Shown here one piece after another: positions 55,020 to 62,641 of a stretch of 64,000 nt of DNA; within the stretch, counting starts at the first letter, position 1, and each line of letters begins with the position of its first letter. The notes beneath the pieces are model-generated. The model saw only the letters and a list, made by a program, of their open reading frames with translations. It was not told the DNA's origin and searched no databases. Source of the stretch: Maridesulfovibrio sp. (GTDB lineage Bacteria; Desulfobacterota; Desulfovibrionia; Desulfovibrionales; Desulfovibrionaceae); the NCBI RefSeq assembly GCF_963677005.1, contig NZ_OY781616.1:1619501-1683500 (forward strand), written 5' to 3'. The position numbers and the translations under genes are program-made.

Positions 55020-57227
55020 ATGAACCAGAACATCAGCATACGTCACAGCATTCCCGGACGAGTCAGATTCAGAATCAGAAGCATGAGCAACAACCCGTCT
55101 CTGGCCGAAAAGCTGGACAATGAACTAAAAAAAATAAGCCATATCGAGTACATCCGTCCAAATATACATTGCGGCAGCCTCACGATTCGCTTCAATCCGG
55201 AACTGGAAGACCTGACCGCCCTTGTGAGTTGCATTCAGGAACTGGCCGGAAACGGAAAACCGTCCGGCGCGGGCACTCTTTCCCCCTGTGCCTCATCCAT
55301 GTGCGAATGCAAAGCCTGCAGGACAACAAACGCCGGATGTAATCCGGTAAAGTCTTCACTGGTCCGGTTTCTCGCGGTCAGTTCGGTCATGGGCGTGGTG
55401 TTCGTTCGCACAACAGTCATGGGACTCGCAGTTGCGGAAACGGCTCTGAGCCCACTGGGGTTGATAGCCATAGGACTTTCACTGCCGCTGTTCAAGAAAG
55501 CGTACCACCAGTTGAAGCAGAAGCGTTTCACTCTGGAAGCATTCCTGGGAGCCAGTTGTGTTGCAGCGGTAGCAGCAGGCGAAGCGCTGACGGCGTTTGA
55601 AGTGCTCTGGATCAATTCCGGGGCGGAGCTGGTCAAGTCGTGGATAACGGAACGTTCACGCAAATCCATCAGCAGCATTCTGGAAGTAACCTCCCACCAC
55701 ACCTTTGTTCTGGCTGACGGTGTGGAAGTGGAAAAAGAGGTCCGGGACCTGCGCAAGGGCGATACCGTTGTGCTGCACACAGGTGAAAAGGTCTGCGTGG
55801 ACGGCGAAATTGTGGACGGAGAAGCCCTTCTGGACGAATCCCCCATTTCCGGACGCTCCGACCTCATTCACAGAAAATCCGGCGACAAAGTTCTGGCCGG
55901 AACCTTTGTCCGCCAGGGAGTAATATACGTCAAAGCCCGGGAAGTCGGAGACAGGACCTATCTGTCGCGCATCCTGAAAATGGTTGAAGACTCCCTTGAA
56001 AACCGGGCCCCGATCGAAGGGGTAGCGGACAGACTGGCCGCAAACCTGATCCGTCTGGGATTTGTGACCACGGCCGGGACATGGCTGCTGACCGGAAGCC
56101 TCTACCGGGCCTTTACCGTGCTGCTGGTCATGGCCTGCCCCTGCGCAACAGTGCTGGCCGCGTCGACGGCGGTTTCCGCAGCCATAAGCGCAGCCGCAAA
56201 ACGCAACATACTCATCAAAGGAGGCCGTTACCTTGAAGAAGCTGGCAGGACGGAAATCATCTGCTTCGACAAGACCGGCACCCTGACCACCAATGAGCCG
56301 ATCCTCTCCGACATAGTTCCCCTTAACGGGACCGAACAGAAAATTCTGCTGCAGACCGCGGTTTCCGTGGAGATGCACAATCACCACCCACTGGCCCAGA
56401 CCATAAAGCACGAAGCGGACAAACAGGGAATCGAGCCTAAAGCCCACACTGTCTGCGAATATCTTCCGGGCATGGGGATGCGTGCGGAAATCTCCGGCAG
56501 CGAAATACTTGTCGGCAACGGCAAGCTTATGGACCGCTACGAAGTGGATACATCCGCTGCAGCAGCAGAGGCAGCCCCGCTGCATTCCCGAGGCCGTACT
56601 GTTCTTTTTGTTGCCGACAGCAAACGCGTTACCGGGCTGCTGGCCTTTGACAACATGATCCGCCCGGAAAGCCGCGAGGCGGTGAGCCGTCTGCGCACCG
56701 GCGGAGCAAAGGACATCATCCTCATAACCGGTGACGAACGGAACACGGCCATGGAACTGGCCGGGAAACTGGGCATAACCGAAGTGCACGCCTCGGTCAT
56801 GCCGGAAGACAAGGCCGGCATCGTAGCAGAACTTCAGACACAGGGAGCGGCGGTTCTCATGATCGGTGACGGGGTGAACGATGCCCTGGCCCTGGCACGT
56901 GCCGATGTGGGCGTGGCCATGGGTGCAGGAGGAAGTGAAGTAGCCATAGAAGCCGCGGACATAGCTCTTGTGAACGATGATCTCGGGGGGCTCGTATACG
57001 TGCAGTCCCTCAGCAGAGAGACTCTGCGGGTGGTCCACCAGAACTTCTGGATTGCCTCCGGGTCAAATCTCGCCGGAGTTGTTCTGGGTGCAATGGGACT
57101 GCTCTCCCCGGTGATGGCAGGACTCATTCATATCGGACACTCCCTCGGAGTTCTGGCCAACTCGGCACGACTGCTGCGCTATGACCCGCCTGCACTTGAA
57201 ACAAGCAACACCCTACCGGAGCAATAG
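55020..57227 (+). CDS. Heavy-metal-type P-type ATPase 1 with altered A-domain motif
   Basis: 735 aa. N-terminal HMA-2-like domain without CxxC but with HSIPGRVRFRI, then a Cys-rich linker (CASSMCECKACRTTNAGC, about 92-110), membrane helices, CPC in M4 (VMACPCATVLAAS near 373), DKTGTLT (near 417), HHPLAQ and GDGVNDALALARAD. In the actuator domain the nearly universal TGES is replaced by SGRS (DESPISGRSD near 276), so the dephosphorylation Glu is missing. The C-terminal helices (NLAGVVLGAMGLLSP...HIGHSLGVLANSARLL) are like CtpC/P1B-6 pumps. Probably moves or senses iron or another metal. It starts the ATPase cluster 160 bp after feoB. Confidence 0.88.
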   Translation: MNQNISIRHSIPGRVRFRIRSMSNNPSLAEKLDNELKKISHIEYIRPNIHCGSLTIRFNPELEDLTALVSCIQELAGNGKPSGAGTLSPCASSMCECKACRTTNAGCNPVKSSLVRFLAVSSVMGVVFVRTTVMGLAVAETALSPLGLIAIGLSLPLFKKAYHQLKQKRFTLEAFLGASCVAAVAAGEALTAFEVLWINSGAELVKSWITERSRKSISSILEVTSHHTFVLADGVEVEKEVRDLRKGDTVVLHTGEKVCVDGEIVDGEALLDESPISGRSDLIHRKSGDKVLAGTFVRQGVIYVKAREVGDRTYLSRILKMVEDSLENRAPIEGVADRLAANLIRLGFVTTAGTWLLTGSLYRAFTVLLVMACPCATVLAASTAVSAAISAAAKRNILIKGGRYLEEAGRTEIICFDKTGTLTTNEPILSDIVPLNGTEQKILLQTAVSVEMHNHHPLAQTIKHEADKQGIEPKAHTVCEYLPGMGMRAEISGSEILVGNGKLMDRYEVDTSAAAAEAAPLHSRGRTVLFVADSKRVTGLLAFDNMIRPESREAVSRLRTGGAKDIILITGDERNTAMELAGKLGITEVHASVMPEDKAGIVAELQTQGAAVLMIGDGVNDALALARADVGVAMGAGGSEVAIEAADIALVNDDLGGLVYVQSLSRETLRVVHQNFWIASGSNLAGVVLGAMGLLSPVMAGLIHIGHSLGVLANSARLLRYDPPALETSNTLPEQ

Positions 57228-57232
57228 ACAGA

Positions 57233-57544
57233 ATGGATTTCCAATTACTGATGGAACTCAGAAACTATCTGACCATAAAACACCACATCCCCGGACGCAT
57301 CCGCATTCAATTTTCTCCCGGACTTCTGGGGGACCGGCGCGCCGGAAAACTGAGGGAGAAAGCAGGAGAAGAGCTTCCTTCGTGCATCCGAAGCAGCAAG
57401 CTGAACATGTTCACCCGCAACGTGATTATTGAATACGATGCCGAAACCATTGTGCCCGAAAAACTGCATGAAGCACTGATCACCAAGGACCCGGAGCGGT
57501 TTGAAAAACTGGCGGCGGAACTTCAGGCGATAATGGAAAGATAA
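57233..57544 (+). CDS. Small HMA-2-like protein (103 aa)
   Basis: Starts 5 bp after the ATPase stop, with GGAG 11 bases before the ATG. The core HHIPGRIRIQFSPGLL ... NMFTRNVIIEYDAETI mirrors the N-terminal domain of the ATPases, with the same Arg-rich 'PGR.R' motif and no CxxC. Likely a stand-alone copy of the metal-associated domain that binds the pumps or the membrane. Confidence 0.78.
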   Translation: MDFQLLMELRNYLTIKHHIPGRIRIQFSPGLLGDRRAGKLREKAGEELPSCIRSSKLNMFTRNVIIEYDAETIVPEKLHEALITKDPERFEKLAAELQAIMER

Positions 57545-57569
57545 ACCCAACACATTCAGGAGTATGAAA

Positions 57570-58298
57570 ATGGAAGAAATGAAAATGACAGGAGAAACCC
57601 CAGCAGGAGGCATGACCGGCATGCAGTCCCAACCGGATGCCGAAAACTCCGCATCCATGTCCGGCCAGCAGCAGAGTCAGGGGACACAGGCTGTATACGG
57701 AACAATGGGTTCTGCCCCCATGCAGGGCGGACTTTACCAGTACGTACCAGGATCAGGCTTTTTCCAGGTCCAGCCGCAGTCGAGCCAATCTGTTCAGGGC
57801 GTTGCCGGGACCCAGCAGGGTTACGCCGCGCAGGCGGTTTCCCAGCAGCCTTACGCCGCATACGGTTCTCAGGAAACCATGAGTGCTGCCCAGCCTTCCG
57901 CAGCATATGGTGCTCAGGAATCCATGGCCGCTTCACAGGCCTCTACAGCATACGGAACGCAGGCCGCCGGTGCGATGGACGGCGCGGCACAGTCCGGCAT
58001 GTACGGCCAGGCCATGCCTGAAGGCACCCAGCCGAAATTCGACCAGAATAAATTAGGTCAGATGTACGGAGTCATGACCGATGTGATGAACGGGGAAGCT
58101 GATCCGGCCAAAATCATGTCGCTGCTTCAGGATAGCGGAGCCGATTTCTGGAAAGGTGCCGTGGTCGGTGCAGTCGGCGCTCTGCTGATAGGCAACGCAA
58201 CCGTGCGCGGGGCTGTTGCCGGAGCATTCGGCTCCATGTTCGGAGAATCCGACCCCGAAGGTCCGCAGGTAACTGTTGGCGGAACCGCAGAAGACTAA
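57570..58298 (+). CDS. Low-complexity Gln/Ala/Tyr-rich membrane protein
   Basis: 242 aa from ATG 57570 (AGGAG about 9 bases upstream; an ATG 6 bp earlier is too close to it). Residues 1-150 are low complexity with repeated AAYG(A/S)QE(T/S)M and YGTQ units. The C-terminus has a hydrophobic GA-rich stretch DFWKGAVVGAVGALLIGNATVRGAVAGAFGSMFGE. That stretch resembles the C-terminal part of the 124-aa protein two genes on (KGLALGAGVALVATNPTVQKAVVSGA). Perhaps a compartment-surface or scaffold protein. No enzyme motif. Confidence 0.75.
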   Translation: MEEMKMTGETPAGGMTGMQSQPDAENSASMSGQQQSQGTQAVYGTMGSAPMQGGLYQYVPGSGFFQVQPQSSQSVQGVAGTQQGYAAQAVSQQPYAAYGSQETMSAAQPSAAYGAQESMAASQASTAYGTQAAGAMDGAAQSGMYGQAMPEGTQPKFDQNKLGQMYGVMTDVMNGEADPAKIMSLLQDSGADFWKGAVVGAVGALLIGNATVRGAVAGAFGSMFGESDPEGPQVTVGGTAED

Positions 58299-58335
58299 CA
58301 TTTTCCACCTGAAAAGAAATTCAAAGGAGATACAG

Positions 58336-58815
58336 ATGATCAAGCAGACCAAACCCCAGACCGGATCGGCACTCCCTGTCCTGGGACCGGCCCTGTTCGG
58401 GGCGGTAGTCGGCGGTACTGCCGCGGCAGCCAAAGGTATACGGCAGATAAGGAATAACGAGGCTTCCAAAAACGAAGTCATCAAGAACATTGCCCGGGAA
58501 ACCGGAACCACGGCAGTAGCTGCCGGAACAGCCGGAGCAGTTGCAGGTTCCCTGAAAATAGGCCCGGTGCTGTCCGGACTGACCCTTGTGGCTGTTGCCA
58601 CCGGCGTTAAATACGCAATGGATTCAATGTTCCCCCCGGCAAAGGCAGCTGCAGCCTCTCCAGACAAAAAACACGCTCCTCTGGTCATGAGCGAAGGGGC
58701 AACAAAACCCGCCAAATCCCCCAGAAAAAAGGCTGCCCCCAAATCGACAACCCAGAAGACAAAATCAACCGAAACAAAAACCGCTGAAGTAAAAACCGGC
58801 GACACTGAGGAGTAG
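58336..58815 (+). CDS. MamC-like (magnetosome Mms13-type) membrane protein
   Basis: 159 aa from ATG 58336 with AAAGGAG 7 bases upstream. Residues 12-100 follow the MamC plan: a Gly/Ala-rich helix (PALFGAVVGGTAAAAKGIR), a charged loop with QIRNNEASKNEVIKNIARETG, a second Gly/Ala helix and a closing LTLVAVATGVKYAMDSMF, where MamC has a very similar GVAAKYAWD. The C-terminus is basic and Lys/Pro/Thr-rich (about 105-159). In magnetotactic bacteria MamC sits in the vesicle membrane and its loop influences mineral growth. Here it may play a similar part in an iron-storing vesicle. Similarity judged from memory. Confidence 0.68.
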   Translation: MIKQTKPQTGSALPVLGPALFGAVVGGTAAAAKGIRQIRNNEASKNEVIKNIARETGTTAVAAGTAGAVAGSLKIGPVLSGLTLVAVATGVKYAMDSMFPPAKAAAASPDKKHAPLVMSEGATKPAKSPRKKAAPKSTTQKTKSTETKTAEVKTGDTEE

Positions 58816-58819
58816 AATC

Positions 58820-59194
58820 ATGAGTGAATACGTAAACCAGCCCCTGCCCGGCAGTTCCTCCGACGAAGGAGCATACCTGAAAAATCCGCAGCAGCCTTCC
58901 TACTATTTTCAGGACAGCAACCAGTACGGAACCGTCAACGCTCAGTCCGTTGCGCAGTATCCGGCAGAAGCGGCCGAATATTCCGCAATCTCCTCATGGT
59001 TCAACGTAACGAGCACTGACTATCTCAAAGGCCTCGCCCTCGGAGCCGGGGTCGCCCTTGTTGCCACCAACCCCACGGTACAGAAGGCCGTTGTATCCGG
59101 CGCGGTCAGGCTCTGGTCCGCCATACAGGGCGGGGTGGAAGAACTGAAGGAACAGGTTCAGGATGCCAAAGCAGAAATCAGCCGCGAGGACTGA
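58820..59194 (+). CDS. Small membrane-associated protein, YtxH-like
   Basis: 124 aa, starts 4 bp after the MamC-like gene (GAGGAG upstream). Polar N-terminus with Tyr/Gln, one Gly/Ala-rich hydrophobic stretch (STDYLKGLALGAGVALVATNPTVQKAVVSGAV, residues about 70-100) and an amphipathic C-terminal helix (GVEELKEQVQDAKAEI). This arrangement is found in YtxH-like proteins. Shares the KG...GA..AL...N.TV..AV..GA pattern with the 242-aa protein, so the two may assemble in the same membrane. Confidence 0.75.
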   Translation: MSEYVNQPLPGSSSDEGAYLKNPQQPSYYFQDSNQYGTVNAQSVAQYPAEAAEYSAISSWFNVTSTDYLKGLALGAGVALVATNPTVQKAVVSGAVRLWSAIQGGVEELKEQVQDAKAEISRED

Positions 59195-59198
59195 TGCC

Positions 59199-59420
59199 AT
59201 GAAAGATACCGGTGAAACGGCTTCCCGGCTGCCGGAAATATCGACAAAGACCAAAAGGACCATAGCCAAAGCCGGGATGGCTGTCTCGCTGGGCAGTCTG
59301 GTGGCTACGGGACTCATGGAAACAGGCAAGACCGAAACCCTGAAGAAAATACACCTTTGGTCCGGGTTCGCACTGGTCGGCTTTTCCTACTGGCACTATT
59401 CCCTGTACAACAAAAAATAG
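59199..59420 (+). CDS. Small two-helix membrane protein with conserved His (73 aa)
   Basis: ATG 59199 lies 4 bp after the previous stop with GAGGA upstream; the frame opens earlier inside the neighbour. Two membrane helices: AGMAVSLGSLVATGLME and KKIHLWSGFALVGFSYWHYSLY. The second has two His 14 residues apart, as in b-type cytochrome helices. Possible heme-binding or FezA-like component; not proven. Confidence 0.72.
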   Translation: MKDTGETASRLPEISTKTKRTIAKAGMAVSLGSLVATGLMETGKTETLKKIHLWSGFALVGFSYWHYSLYNKK

Positions 59421-59520
59421 CATGTACAAGAGAAAAGAATCCTACAAAAACACTGACTAAAACCATATTTTGATGCGGCTGTCGCTTTAGCCCCGCAGGC
59501 ACATTAAACTGTCAGGGATT

Positions 59521-59543
59521 CCAAAGGGGCGCGGACCCTTTGG
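59521..59543. repeat. CCAAAGGG inverted repeat
   Basis: 8-bp perfect stem with 7-nt loop, followed by GCCGCCGGCGGCGAAATC. Looks like the short intergenic repeats common in Desulfovibrio genomes; only one copy here. Confidence 0.5.
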
Positions 59544-59637
59544 CCGCCGGCGGCGAAATCAAATTATCAAAAGCGCAAAGCGCATCAAATGGAATTAATC
59601 AGTGCTCCCCTAACCCCGGGCTGTTCGTAAACGAGCG

Positions 59638-59719
59638 AAAGTCGTGCTCCGGGAGGTTCGATACCATGCGGCACCGCCGGTGCCCATGAAACCGGACCTC
59701 CCGGACTCGTACGACTTTT
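59638..59719 (+). promoter_or_regulatory. Nested hairpin, possible attenuator or structured RNA
   Basis: Three stems in series: AAAGTCGT/ACGACTTT (59638-59645 with 59711-59718), CCGGGAGGT/ACCTCCCGG (59649-59657 with 59696-59704) and GGCACC/GGTGCC (59670-59684). It ends with a short T tract about 35 nt before the ATPase start. No known riboswitch class recognised. Confidence 0.62.
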
Positions 59720-59755
59720 CCACTCGCCGGATAGCCCATAAACGCGGAGATGAAC

Positions 59756-61897
59756 ATGACCGCGAGAGCGGAACAGACAGGAAAAGCCTTCAAAATCGCC
59801 CATGAGGTAAAACACAGAATCCGGATGCGCAGCCGCAGACTGTTCGATCCGGCGCTGGACCTGAAATACCTTGAGGCCATGATTGAATCCCTGCCCGGCG
59901 TGGAGAGCGTGCGGACCAACAAGTGGGGATCAAGCATTGTCATACAGTACGACGGCAAAAGGAAAAACAGGGAACGCATTCTGGAACTTCTCGAAAACAT
60001 TCCCATGGAAGCATACATGCCCGGCGGTTCGGGCCATGATGATATAACGCTGCCCACAGTGGCGGCACAGGGAGCCGCTGCCGCACTGACTCCTTTCATG
60101 CCGCACGAAGCGGCTGCTCCGGCCAGTTGGATGCTCGGAATGCCCACCATGCTCGAAGGACTGCACACCCTTTTATATGAAGGAGTAAAAGTTGAAGTAC
60201 TTGATGCATCGGCGGTTGCCTTTTCCCTGCTGAGAAAGGACTACTTCACCGCCAATGCCATTGTGGCCATGCTGGGTCTTGGGTCCTACATGGAAAGCTG
60301 GACCGAAAAGAAATCCGACGATCTGCTGAAAAACCTCCTGCGTCCGCAGGTGGAAAGCGTCTGGGTGGAGAGGGACGCGAGAGAAGTTCAGGTGGAATTC
60401 AATGACCTGATTGTAGGCGATCTGGTAATCTGCGGAGCCGGAGAACTGGTTCCGGTAGACGGAGTTGTGGTGGACGGCGACGCCGCGCTGAACCAGAGCT
60501 CGATCACCGGGGAGTCTCTCCCCCTGCATGCCAGCGAGGGAGACGAGGTTCTCTCCGGGGCAGTAGTGGAAGAAGGACGCATAAAAATTGCGGCTAAAAA
60601 TGTCGGCGGGGAAACAAGCATGGCCCGCATCGGGCGATTCCTGCAGAACTCCCTGCGCAACAGGTCCGCATCCCAGAAGAAAACCGATGAACTTGCCGAC
60701 AGCCTCGTTCCGGTCACCTTCGGGCTCGGATTGGCCCTTTTCGCGCTCACCCGCGATGTCACCCGTGCGGCATCGGTGCTTACGGTTGACTATTCCTGCG
60801 CCATCAAGCTGGCCTCTCCCGTGGCGGTCAAAACCGGCATGCACACCGCCGGTCACTGCGGGGTACTGCTCAAGGGTGCACAGGCGCTGGACAACCTGGC
60901 CCGCATCGACACCATTGTTTTCGACAAAACAGGAACGCTGACCAGAGGCGACTTCATGGTCGCGGACGTAATCCCGGATAACGGCCTGGACCGGGACGGT
61001 CTTCTGGCGCTGGCGGCGGGAGCGGAAGAACACTACCACCACCCGGTGGCCCGTGCCGTAGTCTCGGAAGCAAAAGCGCGCAAGCTTGAACTGCCCCCCA
61101 TAAGCCAGGTCGACTTCATAGTCGCCCACGGCGTTTCCGCCTATGTGGAAGGGGAACAGGTTCTGGTGGGAAGCCGCCACTTTCTTGAAGACGATGAAGG
61201 AATAGACTGCTCGTCCATGAATGAACAGGGCAAAAAACTCCGCTCCGAAGGAAAATCGCTTCTGTACGTGGCCCGCTCCGGCAGGCTGCTGGGGCTGATA
61301 ACCCTTCGGGACGTACTCCGTCCGGAAGCATCCGAAGCACTTTCCATGCTCAAGGAACGCGGCATAGAAAAAATAGTCATGCTCACCGGAGACCATAGGG
61401 ACACAGCCAAATCCATAGCCGACGAACTCGGCTGCATTGACGAAGTCCACTGGGAGCTCAAGCCCGAAGACAAGGCCGAGCTGGTAAATAAACTTAAGGA
61501 ATCCGGATGCAGGCTGGCCTTCGCCGGTGACGGGGTTAACGATGCCCCGGCCCTTGTTTCCGCGGATGTAGGCATCTGCATGCCCGCCGGGGCCGACCTT
61601 GCCCGGGAATCCGCTCAGGTTGTTCTTCTTGAGGACGACCTGCGCATTCTCGCCGTGGCCAGAGATGTGGCCAAAAACACGGAACACATACTCAAGAGAT
61701 CGTTTCAGGCCGCCGTGGGCATAAACTCGGCGGTGCTGCTCGCTGCTTCTACCGGTAAGCTCTCTCCGGTACTCTCGGCATTTCTGCACAACACCAGCAC
61801 CCTCGGCATTCTGGCCTACGCTGCCGCAGCCGGAAGGCGCACACCGGATTCGGCAGTCAGACTGGGTTCGCCTACAAGTTACGGGAAGGAAGATTAG
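59756..61897 (+). CDS. P1B-type ATPase 2, ferrosome (FezB)-like
   Basis: 713 aa from ATG 59756 (GGAG 6 bases upstream; an ATG 6 bp earlier abuts the site). N-terminal HMA-2-like domain with EVKHRIRMRSRRLF, a second hydrophobic region, A-domain TGES (SSITGESLPL near 251), an M4 in which CPx is replaced (VLTVDYSCAIKLASP), DKTGTLT (near 389), HHPVARAV, TGDHRDTA and GDGVNDAPALVSAD. The SCA motif and Arg-rich N-terminus suit the P1B-6 group, which includes FezB of ferrosomes and CtpC pumps. Proposed to load iron into a membrane-bound compartment. Its stop is directly followed by the FeoA-like gene. Confidence 0.88.
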   Translation: MTARAEQTGKAFKIAHEVKHRIRMRSRRLFDPALDLKYLEAMIESLPGVESVRTNKWGSSIVIQYDGKRKNRERILELLENIPMEAYMPGGSGHDDITLPTVAAQGAAAALTPFMPHEAAAPASWMLGMPTMLEGLHTLLYEGVKVEVLDASAVAFSLLRKDYFTANAIVAMLGLGSYMESWTEKKSDDLLKNLLRPQVESVWVERDAREVQVEFNDLIVGDLVICGAGELVPVDGVVVDGDAALNQSSITGESLPLHASEGDEVLSGAVVEEGRIKIAAKNVGGETSMARIGRFLQNSLRNRSASQKKTDELADSLVPVTFGLGLALFALTRDVTRAASVLTVDYSCAIKLASPVAVKTGMHTAGHCGVLLKGAQALDNLARIDTIVFDKTGTLTRGDFMVADVIPDNGLDRDGLLALAAGAEEHYHHPVARAVVSEAKARKLELPPISQVDFIVAHGVSAYVEGEQVLVGSRHFLEDDEGIDCSSMNEQGKKLRSEGKSLLYVARSGRLLGLITLRDVLRPEASEALSMLKERGIEKIVMLTGDHRDTAKSIADELGCIDEVHWELKPEDKAELVNKLKESGCRLAFAGDGVNDAPALVSADVGICMPAGADLARESAQVVLLEDDLRILAVARDVAKNTEHILKRSFQAAVGINSAVLLAASTGKLSPVLSAFLHNTSTLGILAYAAAAGRRTPDSAVRLGSPTSYGKED

Positions 61898-62641
61898 ATG
61901 TATTCAAACCTGACTCATGCCCCATCGGGAATATCCCTGCTCATATCAAGGGTTACCGATGAGGAGCTGGAAATGAACCTGGGCCGCATGGGCCTTTTCA
62001 TCGGAGATGAAATTACAAGACTGGATGAAGATGTGGCCCTCCAGACCGTAAGGGTACGTGGTCCCAAGGGCGAAGTGGTCCTCGGCGGCGGAATGGGTGG
62101 CAAGGTTGTAGCCCACCTTGATGACGGCCGCATGGTTCCGCTTCTCGAAATGCAGCCCGGCGAAAAAGGACATGTTGAATGCGTGACCGCAGGAGGTCCC
62201 CTGCGAGAAGGAATGGAAGCTCTGGGAATCAGGGACGACGACCCCATAGAACTGGTACGCATCCTGCCGCCCATGGAATTCACGGCTCTGATCAAGGGCC
62301 GGGGACGCGTCCGTATGGCCGAAGGCATGGCTGCCAAAATACTCGGCCATATAGGGGAAATGGAATGCCAGTTCGCCAATGCCGCTACCGGAGCGGACTT
62401 TGTGGTGGACAAGATTATCGGCGGCAGGCGGGCCAAACGGGCCATATCCTCGCTGCAGATCGAACCGGGCATTATCATGCGGCTGGAATCGGTGGAAAAA
62501 GCCTCAAGCTTCCATCTGGCATGCAAGGACCGCTGCGTCATCAGCAGCAGTGAAGGCCTGCGCATCTTCCTGCGCCACGATCAGGCCGATTCAATAGTTG
62601 TTTCATACGACCAGCCCGAAAACGGGGATACCACGGAATGA
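61898..62641 (+). CDS. Multi-domain FeoA-like protein
   Basis: 247 aa; GGAAGGA upstream, start directly after the ATPase stop. At least two FeoA/SH3-like units are seen: residues 8-75 (ISLLISRVTDEELEMNLGRMGLFIGDEITRL ... GGKVVAHL) and 80-150 (VTAGGPLREGMEALGIRDDDPIELVRILP ... AAKILGHI). A third, less clear unit ends VISSSEGLRIFLRHDQADSIVVSYD. Single-domain FeoA partners FeoB. A tandem form between two ATPases suggests an adaptor that regulates the pumps. Overlaps ATPase 3 by 4 bp (ATGA). Confidence 0.82.
   Translation: MYSNLTHAPSGISLLISRVTDEELEMNLGRMGLFIGDEITRLDEDVALQTVRVRGPKGEVVLGGGMGGKVVAHLDDGRMVPLLEMQPGEKGHVECVTAGGPLREGMEALGIRDDDPIELVRILPPMEFTALIKGRGRVRMAEGMAAKILGHIGEMECQFANAATGADFVVDKIIGGRRAKRAISSLQIEPGIIMRLESVEKASSFHLACKDRCVISSSEGLRIFLRHDQADSIVVSYDQPENGDTTE

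Larger units (their letters stand above)
59421..59755. other. Structured intergenic leader before ATPase 2
   Basis: 335 bp without a gene. Contains the hairpin CCAAAGGG/CCCTTTGG at 59521-59543 and a large nested structure at 59638-59719. No Fur box was seen. Confidence 0.6.

Noticed and set aside
55656..57038. 460-aa antisense frame opposite ATPase 1
   Set aside because: The same kind of shadow; its composition (many Gly, His, Val) mirrors the complementary codons of the ATPase.
60173..61789. 538-aa antisense frame opposite ATPase 2
   Set aside because: Shadow of a GC-rich gene: the plus strand encodes all P-type ATPase motifs, while the antisense product has no domain and no start context.
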